The position numbers were made by a program, and so were the translations under genes. Shown here in pieces: positions 52,901-62,400 of a stretch of DNA of 64,000 nt. The stretch comes from an uncultured Muribaculaceae bacterium (lineage in GTDB: Bacteria; Bacteroidota; Bacteroidia; Bacteroidales; Muribaculaceae): assembly GCA_910583525.1 (NCBI GenBank), contig CAJTXL010000001.1, positions 62,001-126,000 of the forward strand, in the 5' to 3' direction. Under the pieces are notes generated by a model. That model saw nothing but the letters and a program-made list of their open reading frames with translations, had not been told where the DNA came from and did no database searches. Numbering within the stretch: position 1 is the first letter of the stretch; every line of letters starts with the position of its first letter.

Positions 52901-53677
52901 TTACATGTATCCGCGCACCACGCCGCGCTTGGAGTTGCGCACGAACTGCAGTATCTCGTCGCGTTCTTTGGTCGCCGGTAGTTCGGCCTCGATACGGTCG
53001 ATGGCATCGCTGATGTTCATGCTGCTGAGATATAGGTAACGGTATATTTCCTGTATCTCGCGTATCGTATCGCTGCTGAAGTTGCGGCGACGCAGCCCTA
53101 CCGAGTTGATGCCGGCATAGCTTATTGGCTCGCGTGCGGCCTTGATATACGGCGGAATGTCTTTATTTACAAGCGCTCCTCCCTGCAGCATCACATGGGC
53201 GCCGATATGGCAGAATTGGTGTATGAGGCTTCCGCCGCCGATTACTGCAAAATTATCGACTACCACTTCTCCGGCCAGCTGTGTGGCGTTGCTGATGATG
53301 ACGTTGTCGCCTACTATGCAGTCATGTGCCACGTGGCTGTATGCCATGATGAGCGTGTTGTTGCCCACCACAGTGCGGCCTCGTGCCGCAGTGCCACGGT
53401 TAACGGTAACACACTCGCGCAGGGTCGTATTGTCGCCTATTATAGCGAGGGTTTCCTCTCCGTGGAACTTCAAATCCTGGGGTATGGCACCGATGACAGC
53501 GCCCGGGAATATATTGCAGTTGCGCCCGATGCGTGCGCCCTCAAGAATGGTGACATTGCTTCCGATGCGTGTGCCCTCGCCGATTTCGACATTCTGGTCG
53601 ATGGTCACAAAGGGGTCTATCACCACGCTGTCGGCAATTTTTGCCGCCGGGTGAACGTATGCCAATGGTTGCTTCAT
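52901..53677 (-). CDS. lpxA: acyl-ACP--UDP-N-acetylglucosamine O-acyltransferase
   Basis: A 258-residue left-handed beta-helix enzyme, the first step of lipid A synthesis. Hexapeptide repeats run from about residue 8 to 190, including VHPAAKIADSVVIDP and MAYSHVAHDCIVGDN with the catalytic His of the family. The C-terminal helical domain has INSVGLRRRNFS. Twelve bases after lpxC-fabZ. Confidence 0.97.
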   Translation of the reverse strand: MKQPLAYVHPAAKIADSVVIDPFVTIDQNVEIGEGTRIGSNVTILEGARIGRNCNIFPGAVIGAIPQDLKFHGEETLAIIGDNTTLRECVTVNRGTAARGRTVVGNNTLIMAYSHVAHDCIVGDNVIISNATQLAGEVVVDNFAVIGGGSLIHQFCHIGAHVMLQGGALVNKDIPPYIKAAREPISYAGINSVGLRRRNFSSDTIREIQEIYRYLYLSSMNISDAIDRIEAELPATKERDEILQFVRNSKRGVVRGYM

Positions 53678-53688
53678 AATTTACTGAC

Positions 53689-55071
53689 TTACTTGTTCTT
53701 GATGATTTGTGCCATGAACTCGCATTCGCACACGACTTTCTCGCCTACGAAAGCGCGGCCTTTCATTACGGCCATGCCGCGGCGCAGAGGCGTCATGAAC
53801 GAAACATGAAAAAGAAGCGTATCGCCCGGCACCACTTTCTGGCGGAACTTCACATTGTCGATTTTCATGAAATATGTCGAATAGCGCTCAGGTTCGTCGA
53901 CGGTGCTGAGCACCAATAGTCCTCCGGTTTGGGCCATGGCTTCGACAAGAAGTACACCGGGCATTACAGGTTCTTGGGGAAAATGACCCTGGAAGAACGG
54001 CTCGTTTGTCGTAACGTTTTTCACTCCGACAATGTAATGCTCTGTCTTGTCGATAACTTTATCGACGAGAAGGAAGGGATAACGGTGCGGCAGGCTGCGG
54101 CGAATGGCGTTGTTGTCCATCAGCGGCTCTACGTTAGGGTTGTAGAACGGAGCCTGCACATCCTGACGGCGGATGTCGTTGCGCAATGCTTTCGCAAGCT
54201 GGGTATTGATGGTGTGTCCGGGCTTGGTGGCTATGACACGGCCTTTCAGCGGACGGCCAATCAGGGCAATGTCGCCGATAAGGTCCATCAGCTTGTGCCG
54301 AGCAGGCTCGTTGGGCGCCGACAAGGGTCGCTCGTTGATATATCCGAATACGGTGGCGTCGTGGTGCGGAACTCCCATCAGGTCGGCGAGATGGTCAAGC
54401 TCGTCCTGGGTTTTGGGCGTTTCATATATCACTATAGCGTTGTCGAGGTCGCCGCCTTTGATGAGTCCGGCTTTCAGAAGAGGCTCTATGTCGCGGACAA
54501 AGACGAACGTGCGGGCATCGGCTATCAGTTCGCCGAAGTCGCTCACGTGGTCGAGGGTGGCATACTGGTTGGCAAGGAACTCCGACTCGAAATTTACCTT
54601 CACGTCGAGACTGAACTCATCGTCGGGCAGAAGCATAAGCTTGGAGCCGGTTGCAGGGTCTACAACCTCGACTTTATGCTTCACGTAGTAGAAGTCTTTG
54701 TCAGATGCCTGTTCTTCGACGCCTACAGCCTGTATGGCTTCGAAAAAAGGTTTGGCGCTGCCGTCAAGTATCGGAATTTCAGGCCCGTCGACTTTGATGA
54801 GTACATTGTCGATGCCGCTTACATAGAGTGCGGCCATGGCGTGTTCGATGGTGCTTACCGTTACTTCACCCTTTCCGACTACGGTGCCGCGGTTGGTCGA
54901 TACCACATTCTCGGCAAGGGCATCGATGACAGGCTGTCCTTCGATGTCGGTGCGCTGGATTTTATAACCGGTGTTATCGGGAGCCGGGCAGAAAGTGGCT
55001 TCAAGCTGCGCTCCTGTGTGGAGCCCTTTGCCGCGGAGGGTGAATTCACCTTTGAGTGTTAATTGCTTCAT
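53689..55071 (-). CDS. lpxC-fabZ: bifunctional LpxC deacetylase / FabZ dehydratase
   Basis: A 460-residue fusion typical of Bacteroidota. N-terminal LpxC (about 1-300): KGLHTG near residue 14, zinc His in TIEHAMAALY near 78 and KLMDLIGDIALIG near 240. C-terminal FabZ (about 315-460): RYPFLLVDKV and GHFPQEPVMPGVLLVEAMAQ. LpxC commits UDP-GlcNAc to lipid A; FabZ dehydrates 3-hydroxyacyl-ACP, which competes for the same acyl donor. The frame is open to 55191; the ATG at 55071 (MKQLTLKGEFTLRG) matches the family start. It lies 32 bases after lpxD. Confidence 0.97.
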   Translation of the reverse strand: MKQLTLKGEFTLRGKGLHTGAQLEATFCPAPDNTGYKIQRTDIEGQPVIDALAENVVSTNRGTVVGKGEVTVSTIEHAMAALYVSGIDNVLIKVDGPEIPILDGSAKPFFEAIQAVGVEEQASDKDFYYVKHKVEVVDPATGSKLMLLPDDEFSLDVKVNFESEFLANQYATLDHVSDFGELIADARTFVFVRDIEPLLKAGLIKGGDLDNAIVIYETPKTQDELDHLADLMGVPHHDATVFGYINERPLSAPNEPARHKLMDLIGDIALIGRPLKGRVIATKPGHTINTQLAKALRNDIRRQDVQAPFYNPNVEPLMDNNAIRRSLPHRYPFLLVDKVIDKTEHYIVGVKNVTTNEPFFQGHFPQEPVMPGVLLVEAMAQTGGLLVLSTVDEPERYSTYFMKIDNVKFRQKVVPGDTLLFHVSFMTPLRRGMAVMKGRAFVGEKVVCECEFMAQIIKNK

Positions 55072-55103
55072 TGCTGGATTGCAGTGTGTATGGTAAAAGT
55101 TTT

Positions 55104-56132
55104 TTATTTTTCTTTCAATTGCCGTTCGAGCTTGTCGACACGCGCAAGCAGCTGCACAAGTTTTTTCTGTGCGGCAATCATGCGAGCCCAATCGCCCATG
55201 GGCACCGCCGGCGAACCCATTATACGGCTGTCGTCGGCGACACTTTTGGCTATTCCGCTCTGAGCGCCTATCTGCACGCGGTCGCCTACGTTTATGTGGC
55301 CGGCAAAGCCTACCTGGCCGCCAATCATGCAGTTTGCGCCCACTTTCGTAGAGCCTGCGATGCCGGCCTGCGATGCCATCACGGTGTCGTGTCCTATCTC
55401 GCAGTTGTGGGCCACCTGAATCAGGTTGTCGAGTTTTACGCCCTTTGCAATATGTGTGCGCCCCATGGTTGAGCGGTCGACCGTAGTATTGGCGCCGATT
55501 TCGACATCATCGTCAATCTCTACTATGCCGATTTGAGGGATTTTATGATAGACGCCATTACTGTCGGGTGCAAAACCGAAGCCGTCGGCGCCTATGACCG
55601 CTCCGCTATGGATTATGCAACGGCAGCCTATGCGGCATCCATGGTAAATTTTCACGCCGGGATAAAGGATTGTGCCGGCGCCTATGGTGACACCGTCGCC
55701 AACATATACCTGAGGGTAGATTTTGACGTCTTCACCCATTTTGACATCCTTGCCGATATAGGCGAATGCACCCACATAGCAGCTTTCGGGAACTTCAACA
55801 CCTGCCGAAATATGGCATCCGTCCTCAATCCCTTTAGGCTGGGGCGTCAGCGCAGCGGCGGCAAGACCCATCAGCACCGACAGTGCCGAATAGGGGTCAT
55901 CTACACGGATTAACGTCGCCGTTATGGGATGTTCGGCTACGAAATCACGCGACACCAGCACTATCGACGCGCCTGTCGTATATATATAGTGGGTATATTT
56001 AGGGTTGGCAAGAAATGTTATAGTGCCGGGGACGGCTTCTTCTATTTTGGCAAAGTTGCAGACAGAGACATCACCCCGTCCTTCGACTTCGCCTCCTATA
56101 TGTCGGGCTATTATTTCGGCGGTTAGCTGCAT
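55104..56132 (-). CDS. lpxD: UDP-3-O-(3-hydroxyacyl)glucosamine N-acyltransferase
   Basis: A 342-residue hexapeptide-repeat acyltransferase, third step of lipid A synthesis. An N-terminal uridine-binding domain (about 1-100) is followed by a beta-helix from about 105; the conserved catalytic region NLIQVAHNCEIGHDT is near 235. First gene of lpxD-lpxC/fabZ-lpxA-rnpB. A near-consensus box (CAATTTTG, minus strand, about 56175-56182) may be its promoter. Confidence 0.97.
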   Translation of the reverse strand: MQLTAEIIARHIGGEVEGRGDVSVCNFAKIEEAVPGTITFLANPKYTHYIYTTGASIVLVSRDFVAEHPITATLIRVDDPYSALSVLMGLAAAALTPQPKGIEDGCHISAGVEVPESCYVGAFAYIGKDVKMGEDVKIYPQVYVGDGVTIGAGTILYPGVKIYHGCRIGCRCIIHSGAVIGADGFGFAPDSNGVYHKIPQIGIVEIDDDVEIGANTTVDRSTMGRTHIAKGVKLDNLIQVAHNCEIGHDTVMASQAGIAGSTKVGANCMIGGQVGFAGHINVGDRVQIGAQSGIAKSVADDSRIMGSPAVPMGDWARMIAAQKKLVQLLARVDKLERQLKEK

Positions 56133-56259
56133 TGCTTTGATTGGTTTTGGCGGACATGTCCGCTTTTATTCAATGTGCAAAATTGGCAAAAAAAATCGAC
56201 ATACAACCTATATCCGTATAAAAAAGTTAAAATCAAGGTCTGTTTTTGCTCCTTTTTCG

Positions 56260-56267
56260 TACATTTG
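56260..56267 (+). promoter_or_regulatory. -7 promoter element of priA
   Basis: TACATTTG matches TAnnTTTG and lies 18 bases before the priA ATG. Confidence 0.68.
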
Positions 56268-56285
56268 TACCATTAAAAACTTGTC

Positions 56286-58763
56286 ATGAACCCGATACGC
56301 TACGCCCAAGTCATACTTCCGCTACCGCTCGACGGCACTTTCACATACATAGTGCCGCAACATTTAGAAACCGCAGCAGGTGTCGGGTACCGTGTGATTG
56401 TGCCCTTCGGAAAAAGGCATTTCTACACCGGCGTCATCGAAAGTATAAGCACCATAAAGCCGGACAAAAGCATAAACCTCAAAGAGATTGTCGAGGTGCT
56501 TGACAAAGAGCCTATAGTCCGTCCGGCCCAAATCCGTTTTTGGAAATGGCTCGCCGACTACTACCTTTGTACCGTAGGCGAAGTCTTCAAAGCGGCACTG
56601 CCGTCGGGCCTGAAACTTGAAAGTGAAACACGCATAGAAGCCGCAGCAGATGCCGAAGCCGACTCTTTCGCCGATTGCACGCCGGACGAAATCGAAATCC
56701 TTGACTTCGTAAAACGAGAAGGCAGTGTATGTATCGATGTAATATCATCGAAACTCTCAAAGAAAAACGTAAGTGCGACCGTTTCTCGCCTTGTCGACAA
56801 AGGTCTCCTTTGCATATCCGAAAAGCTCGTAGAGCGGTATCGTGCCGTCAAAAAGCCATATGTTCGTCCGCTAATCATTCGCAACGACCCTAAAGCGATG
56901 GAAGATGCTTTTGCCGCAATAAACCGTTCGGCCAAACAGGAGGAGGCTCTGACCGCACTTATCGCCTTGTCGGAGTTCTACCGGCACGACACACCGCTCG
57001 CCGAAGTTCCGTTGGACGTGCTTATGGAAAGGGCCGCAGTATCCCGTCCGATAATAAAGGCTTTGGCCGATAAAGGCTTATGCGAGATATACACAAAAGA
57101 CATATCGCGGTTCAGCTGGGGCGGAGCGCACGACGCGCCATTGCCAAAACTTTCACAGGCGCAGGACAAGGCTCTCGACCAAATCCATGCGGCGTTCCGT
57201 GTGAAAGACATCGTGCTGCTCCACGGCGTAACAGGCTCGGGCAAGACCGAGATATACATCCACCTCATCGACTATGTTCTCAAGCAGGGGCGTCAGGCTC
57301 TTTTCCTCGTCCCTGAAATAGCCCTTACGACACAGCTAACACGCCGTTTACAGAATGTCTTCGGCGACAAGGTCGTAATCTACCACTCCAAATTCTCCGA
57401 CAACGAGCGCGTCGACCAATGGCGCCGCATGCTCGTGGCCGACACGCCGTGTGTGGTGATAGGGGCGCGCTCGGCAGTCTTTCTGCCCTACTCCCGTCTC
57501 GGCCTTGTGATTGTCGATGAAGAGCATGAATCGAGTTATAAGCAGTACGACCCGGCTCCCCGATACAACGGGCGCGATGCTGCCGCAGTCCTTGCTGCCA
57601 TGCACAACGCAAAAACGCTTTTCGGGAGCGCCACGCCGGCGGTCGAGACATATTACAAAGCCACAAGCGGCAAATTCGGGCTCGTGAGCCTCAGCGAACG
57701 TTATGGCGACGCCACGCTGCCATCGCTCGAAATCGTAGACATGAAAGCACAACGTGGCCGTAAGGCCGTTTCTGGCTATTTCTCGCATCGTCTGCTCGAC
57801 GCCACCCTCGATGCCGTAGGACACCGCAAACAGGCCATCCTTTTCCACAACCGCCGCGGATATGCCCCCTTGGCGCGGTGCAAAATGTGCGCATTCACAC
57901 CTAAATGCGATTATTGCGACGTTTCGCTGACATATCACCGACGAACCAACCGCCTCGTATGCCACTACTGCGGTGCCGAATATCCCGTGCCTCAGGTTTG
58001 CCCCGAGTGCAAAGAGCCGGCCATCGAGATAGTGGGCTACGGCACCGAAAGGCTCGAAGAGGAAATCGCCGACAGCTTCCGCGACAAAAAAGTGCTGAGG
58101 ATGGACCTCGACACCACCCGGAACAAAGAAGGCTACAGCAAAATAATCGACGATTTCTCGTCGCACAAAGCCGACATACTCGTAGGCACACAGATGGTGA
58201 CAAAAGGCCTCGACTTCGGCGATGTAGAGCTTGTAGGCGTACTGAATGCCGACAGCCTCATAAACTTTCCCGACTTCCGCTCGGCCGAACGCGCTTTCAA
58301 CATGCTCGAACAGGTGGCCGGACGTGCCGGACGGCGAGACGGGCAAGGCAAAGTAATCGTGCAGACATACACACCGAACCACCACATATTAGAATACGCG
58401 TCGCGCCACGACTACCTCGGCTTCTTCAGCCACGAGCTTGAGGAGAGGCGCGCTTTCGCGTTTCCGCCATTCGCACGGATTATAAACATATACCTCAAAC
58501 ACCGCGACAGCGCAACTGTGGCAGAGTGCGCCTCGAAGTTCGCGACATCGTTGCGTGCCGTTTTCAGCCATCGTGTATCGGCACCGCAAGAGCCGGCTGT
58601 AAGCCGTGTCCAGGCCCTCTATATACGCAAAATAATGCTGAAAATAGAGCCTGCAGCCTCAATGAAAAGCGTAAAAGACATCTTGCGCCAAAAATACGTC
58701 GAGCTGTCGGCATCGCCGCTTATGCGAGGTCTGACAGTATATTACGACGTCGACCCCGTCTGA
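56286..58763 (+). CDS. priA: primosomal replication restart helicase PriA
   Basis: An 825-residue helicase that reloads the replisome at stalled forks. N-terminal DNA-binding domain, Walker A GVTGSGKTEIY near residue 314, DEEH box near 417, and the zinc-binding region with four Cys pairs (CKMCAFTPKCDYC, CHYCG, CPEC) near 535-580. Length typical of Bacteroidota. Alone with its promoter or coupled to the next gene, 54 bases on. Confidence 0.97.
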   Translation: MNPIRYAQVILPLPLDGTFTYIVPQHLETAAGVGYRVIVPFGKRHFYTGVIESISTIKPDKSINLKEIVEVLDKEPIVRPAQIRFWKWLADYYLCTVGEVFKAALPSGLKLESETRIEAAADAEADSFADCTPDEIEILDFVKREGSVCIDVISSKLSKKNVSATVSRLVDKGLLCISEKLVERYRAVKKPYVRPLIIRNDPKAMEDAFAAINRSAKQEEALTALIALSEFYRHDTPLAEVPLDVLMERAAVSRPIIKALADKGLCEIYTKDISRFSWGGAHDAPLPKLSQAQDKALDQIHAAFRVKDIVLLHGVTGSGKTEIYIHLIDYVLKQGRQALFLVPEIALTTQLTRRLQNVFGDKVVIYHSKFSDNERVDQWRRMLVADTPCVVIGARSAVFLPYSRLGLVIVDEEHESSYKQYDPAPRYNGRDAAAVLAAMHNAKTLFGSATPAVETYYKATSGKFGLVSLSERYGDATLPSLEIVDMKAQRGRKAVSGYFSHRLLDATLDAVGHRKQAILFHNRRGYAPLARCKMCAFTPKCDYCDVSLTYHRRTNRLVCHYCGAEYPVPQVCPECKEPAIEIVGYGTERLEEEIADSFRDKKVLRMDLDTTRNKEGYSKIIDDFSSHKADILVGTQMVTKGLDFGDVELVGVLNADSLINFPDFRSAERAFNMLEQVAGRAGRRDGQGKVIVQTYTPNHHILEYASRHDYLGFFSHELEERRAFAFPPFARIINIYLKHRDSATVAECASKFATSLRAVFSHRVSAPQEPAVSRVQALYIRKIMLKIEPAASMKSVKDILRQKYVELSASPLMRGLTVYYDVDPV

Positions 58764-58817
58764 CCGCCCATAAACCCGAAAGCACTTCAATGCGTTATTC
58801 TTTAAAAAGATATCGCA

Positions 58818-59324
58818 ATGAAGAAAACATTTCTTATAGCGGCTCTATTGATAGGATTGCTCCTTTTCGCCGGCGGTTACGCCGAATCACACTATAAAAC
58901 CGCCCCCGGTCATCAGGCTCCTTTTCTGTCGATGAACGACGCCGACAGCATGATAATCCTCGACCGCATGAAGGGCGACTATGTGCTTGTCAACTTCTGG
59001 TCGTCATCGGACGCGGCTTCGCGCCGTGCGGCCAATCTATATACCGCATGGCAACGCAGGCACCCCGATGCCGCGCTGAAAATGGTCGGGGTGAATTTTG
59101 ACACCTCCGAAGGTCTCTTCCGCGAAATAGTACGCCGCGACAGCCTTGTGCCGCAGGAGCAATTCTACGCTTCGGGCGACACCGCCCGGTCAATATACGA
59201 CAATTACGGTCTCCGCGACGGTTTCGGAGCCGTTCTCATAGACCCTCGCGGCCGCATAGTCACACACAACCCCACCGATGCCGAACTCGACGCCTTGCTT
59301 CTTGAAAACAACGCCCATAAGTAG
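58818..59324 (+). CDS. thioredoxin-fold protein without catalytic cysteines
   Basis: A 168-residue exported protein of the TlpA/redoxin group. Signal anchor MKKTFLIAALLIGLLLFAGG, then FLSMNDADSMIILDRMKGDYVLVNFW. Where TlpA proteins have WCxxC this one has WSSSDA, so neither redox Cys is present and the protein contains no Cys at all in that region. The later GVNFD and GAVLIDPRGRIV strands are kept. A redox role is therefore unlikely; a binding or structural role is inferred. It lies between priA and the hybrid regulator. Confidence 0.82.
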   Translation: MKKTFLIAALLIGLLLFAGGYAESHYKTAPGHQAPFLSMNDADSMIILDRMKGDYVLVNFWSSSDAASRRAANLYTAWQRRHPDAALKMVGVNFDTSEGLFREIVRRDSLVPQEQFYASGDTARSIYDNYGLRDGFGAVLIDPRGRIVTHNPTDAELDALLLENNAHK

Positions 59325-59410
59325 CGGCATGTTATTGCGGAAAAAGCTCTACGCCGAATTGTTAAAATGTTAAAAATCGAGCTGTGGTTGGATATGCGGT
59401 TTTCGTTTAG

Positions 59411-59418
59411 TACTTTTG
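59411..59418 (+). promoter_or_regulatory. -7 promoter element of the hybrid regulator gene
   Basis: TACTTTTG matches TAnnTTTG. It overlaps a TTG at 59416 that could be read as a start, so it shows the ATG at 59449 is the real one. Confidence 0.7.
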
Positions 59419-59448
59419 CGATGCAGGTTCAGACCCAAATCGCCACCC

Positions 59449-62400
59449 ATGAGAAAACCGCAATTCTATTTCATCGCTTTGGCATTTGTTGCCATGACAT
59501 TCATCGCCACACTGCCCGTAAAGGCATATGGAGGCCGACACTTCGGTGTGCCGCAAGGACTTGCCAACAGACAGGTGCATGCGGTAACCGAAGACGGCAA
59601 CGGTTTCATATGGGTCAACTCGATAAGCGGCGTCCAACGTTTCGACGGCCGGCAATTCCGCACATATGAGCTACCGGGCGTAATGCCTTCACAAGATTAT
59701 TGGCGTGCCGGAACCCGTTTCGGACGCGACAACCAAGGCCGTCTAAGGGTTTCGCTGCGTACCGGCCTGCTTTTCGTATACAAACCCGAGACCGATGCTT
59801 TCGAGACCGTTTTCGACCTGCATTCCCATGGCATAAACTCGATGATAGAGAACGTTCTCTACTCTGACTCCACGCTGTTGTGCACCGACGACGGTATTTA
59901 CTCTATCGGCAATTCGGGTCAACCGCATAGGATGGCTCTGCAAGGTTACAGCATATATGATTTGTGTGAAACGGCCAAGGACGTATATTACGCGGCAAGC
60001 AGCGATGGCGTCTTCAAACTAAGTCGCTCAGATGGAGAGCTGCACGTCTATCGCATACCCGGCATCGACAGCAACCGCGTCACTTGCCTTCTGCATCTCG
60101 GCGACAAACTTTATGTGGGTACTTTCGCCGCAGGCCTTTATGCAGTCGACCTGGCAACAGACAAAGTGCGCAAGATACCGCTGCCCGTCGATTGGATGCC
60201 CGTATATACACTTCTTGAAGTTCCCGACGGAAACGTTATGCTCGGGCAGGACGGCGCCGGAATATTCGTCATCGACCCTCTCGACAGCAAAGTAATCGAG
60301 CGCTACGACGAAACGTCGCCGGTAAGCATTTCAGCAAACACCGTCAAAGACATCTGCCGTGATTCGAATGGCGGACTATGGGTCACAACCACTTCCGACG
60401 GGCTCAATTATATATCTCCGACCACGAAATCGGCATGGTTCACACGTTCGACCGGCAATCCGTCGACGGGCATATGTTCCGATTTCGTCAACGTCGTCTT
60501 TGAGGATTCCGACGGCGACATGTGGTACGGCACCGACAAAGGCGTCAGCCGATGCGACAAATACGGCAATTGGTGGCATTACCTCAAAGCCGACAATGGC
60601 ACAAACACACAAGTCCTGACGCTCGAAGAAGGTAAAGACGGCCGTATATGGGTCGGCGGTTACGGCATGGACGTATATATGATTTCAAAGAAAGACGGAC
60701 ATGTGACACGGCTTCCCGACGGACCTGCGGACAGCGGACTGACAACCAAATATATATTCCGTCTCCTTCGCGACGGCGACAATATGTGGATTGCAGGCAT
60801 CCAAGGCCGGGTCGTACGCTACAACACCGTCACGGGCACCTATCGACGCTATCAGCCCGAATGTGTGGCCGACCTTGCGACAGACGGCAATGGCACCGTA
60901 TTCATCGGTGGATGTGACGGACTCGGTATATACACTCCGCAGAGCGATTCTGTAACGATACACATGCAGCTCGACAGCCTGCTCCTGACCCACCCCATCC
61001 GCACTTTCGCCTACGACAAGCGACGGTCGGAACTATGGGTTGCGTCCGACGGCGACGGATTGATTCGCTACACGCCATCGACAGGCGCGGTACGCCGCTT
61101 CGACAATCACGGACAGTTGGCCAATGCAAGCATAAACACGGTGGCATGCGACAATGACGGGCGCGTATGGTTCTTCACAATCCGCGAAGTCTATGTCATC
61201 GATGCCGACCGACAAAAAGTGATGAACATGACACCCGTTTTGGGCATCGGCGACGCCGAGTTCCTCGTCGGAACTGCCGTGGTGAAACACGACGGCAATA
61301 TCTGCGTCGGCACAACGCAAGGCGCGTTCACTTTCGACCCCGGGCTGCAATTCGACGCATTCAACGATTCAAAACTCATTTTTACCGACCTTAAAGTCAA
61401 TCATGAAACTGTGCGTCCGGGTGACGATGCCGGAATTTTGGCGAAATGCCTCGACATGACCGGTCAAATAACGCTCAATCCCGATGAAAACACATTCGCA
61501 TTCTTGTTCTCATCGCTGAATTTCAACGAGTCGCAACGCCTCGAACTCAGATGGAAACTCGAGGGATACGACAAACGGTGGCTTTCGGAGCAGAACACCT
61601 ACGAAGTGACATACAAAAATGTGTCGCCGGGCAAATATCGTTTCAGGCTACAGAGCTACGACTCGTTCACCGACAGCGTCATTGAAGAGCGCACAATAAA
61701 AATTACGGTTCTTCCGCCGATATGGCTGAGGTGGTGGGCCATAGGCATCTACTTCATTATAGGCTTGGCCGCGATTTGGTTTATATGGAGACGCACAAGA
61801 CATATGCAGCGTGAAAAACTGGTGAACACACAGATACAGTCGCTTCTTGGCCTTGCCCACGACCTTCGTGCGCCCATATCTCTGATAAAGGCGCCGCTGA
61901 GCGAAATCGAAACCCGGGAGACTCTAACTCCCGACGGCCTCGACAATCTGAGACTCGCGAAAGCCAATACCGATAAGCTGCTCGAAATGATTTCACGTCT
62001 GCTCGACCTGCAAAGATATGACAAGGCCGGTGTCGGCATGCCTGTAAAAATCGACATGAGGCAGTATCTTGAAGATAAAGCGGCTGAATTCCATCTGAAC
62101 GCCCTGCATAAAAATGACACGATAAACGTGGACGTGTCAGAAACAATGCCGCCGGTAATGTGCGACTACGACATCATCAACCATATCATCGACAACCTGC
62201 TATCCAATGCGGTCAAATACACCGAATCAGGCACCATAACCCTTTCGTCCAAGATATTGAAGGGCTGTGTTTTTGTCGGCATCGCCGATACCGGACGAGG
62301 CATATCGCGAAAAGACCGCAGGCATCTGTTCCGCGAACGGTTCCGCAGTGCAGAAGCCATCGAGAGCAAAGAGCCCGGTTCGGGTATGGGTCTGCTCATT

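Noticed and set aside
53929..55062. 377-codon open frame on the plus strand
   Set aside because: Mirror frame of the LpxC-FabZ gene. Long antisense frames are common here because of the strong third-base bias.
55072..55191. 40-residue N-terminal extension of LpxC-FabZ
   Set aside because: It reads as Cys/Arg-rich non-coding sequence and covers the gap to lpxD; the family starts at MKQLTLKG.
57348..58385. 345-codon open frame on the minus strand
   Set aside because: Antisense to priA within its helicase and zinc regions; no promoter and no recognisable domain.
59416..59448. TTG start for the hybrid regulator
   Set aside because: The TTG is part of the TACTTTTG promoter box; the ATG at 59449 directly opens the signal sequence.
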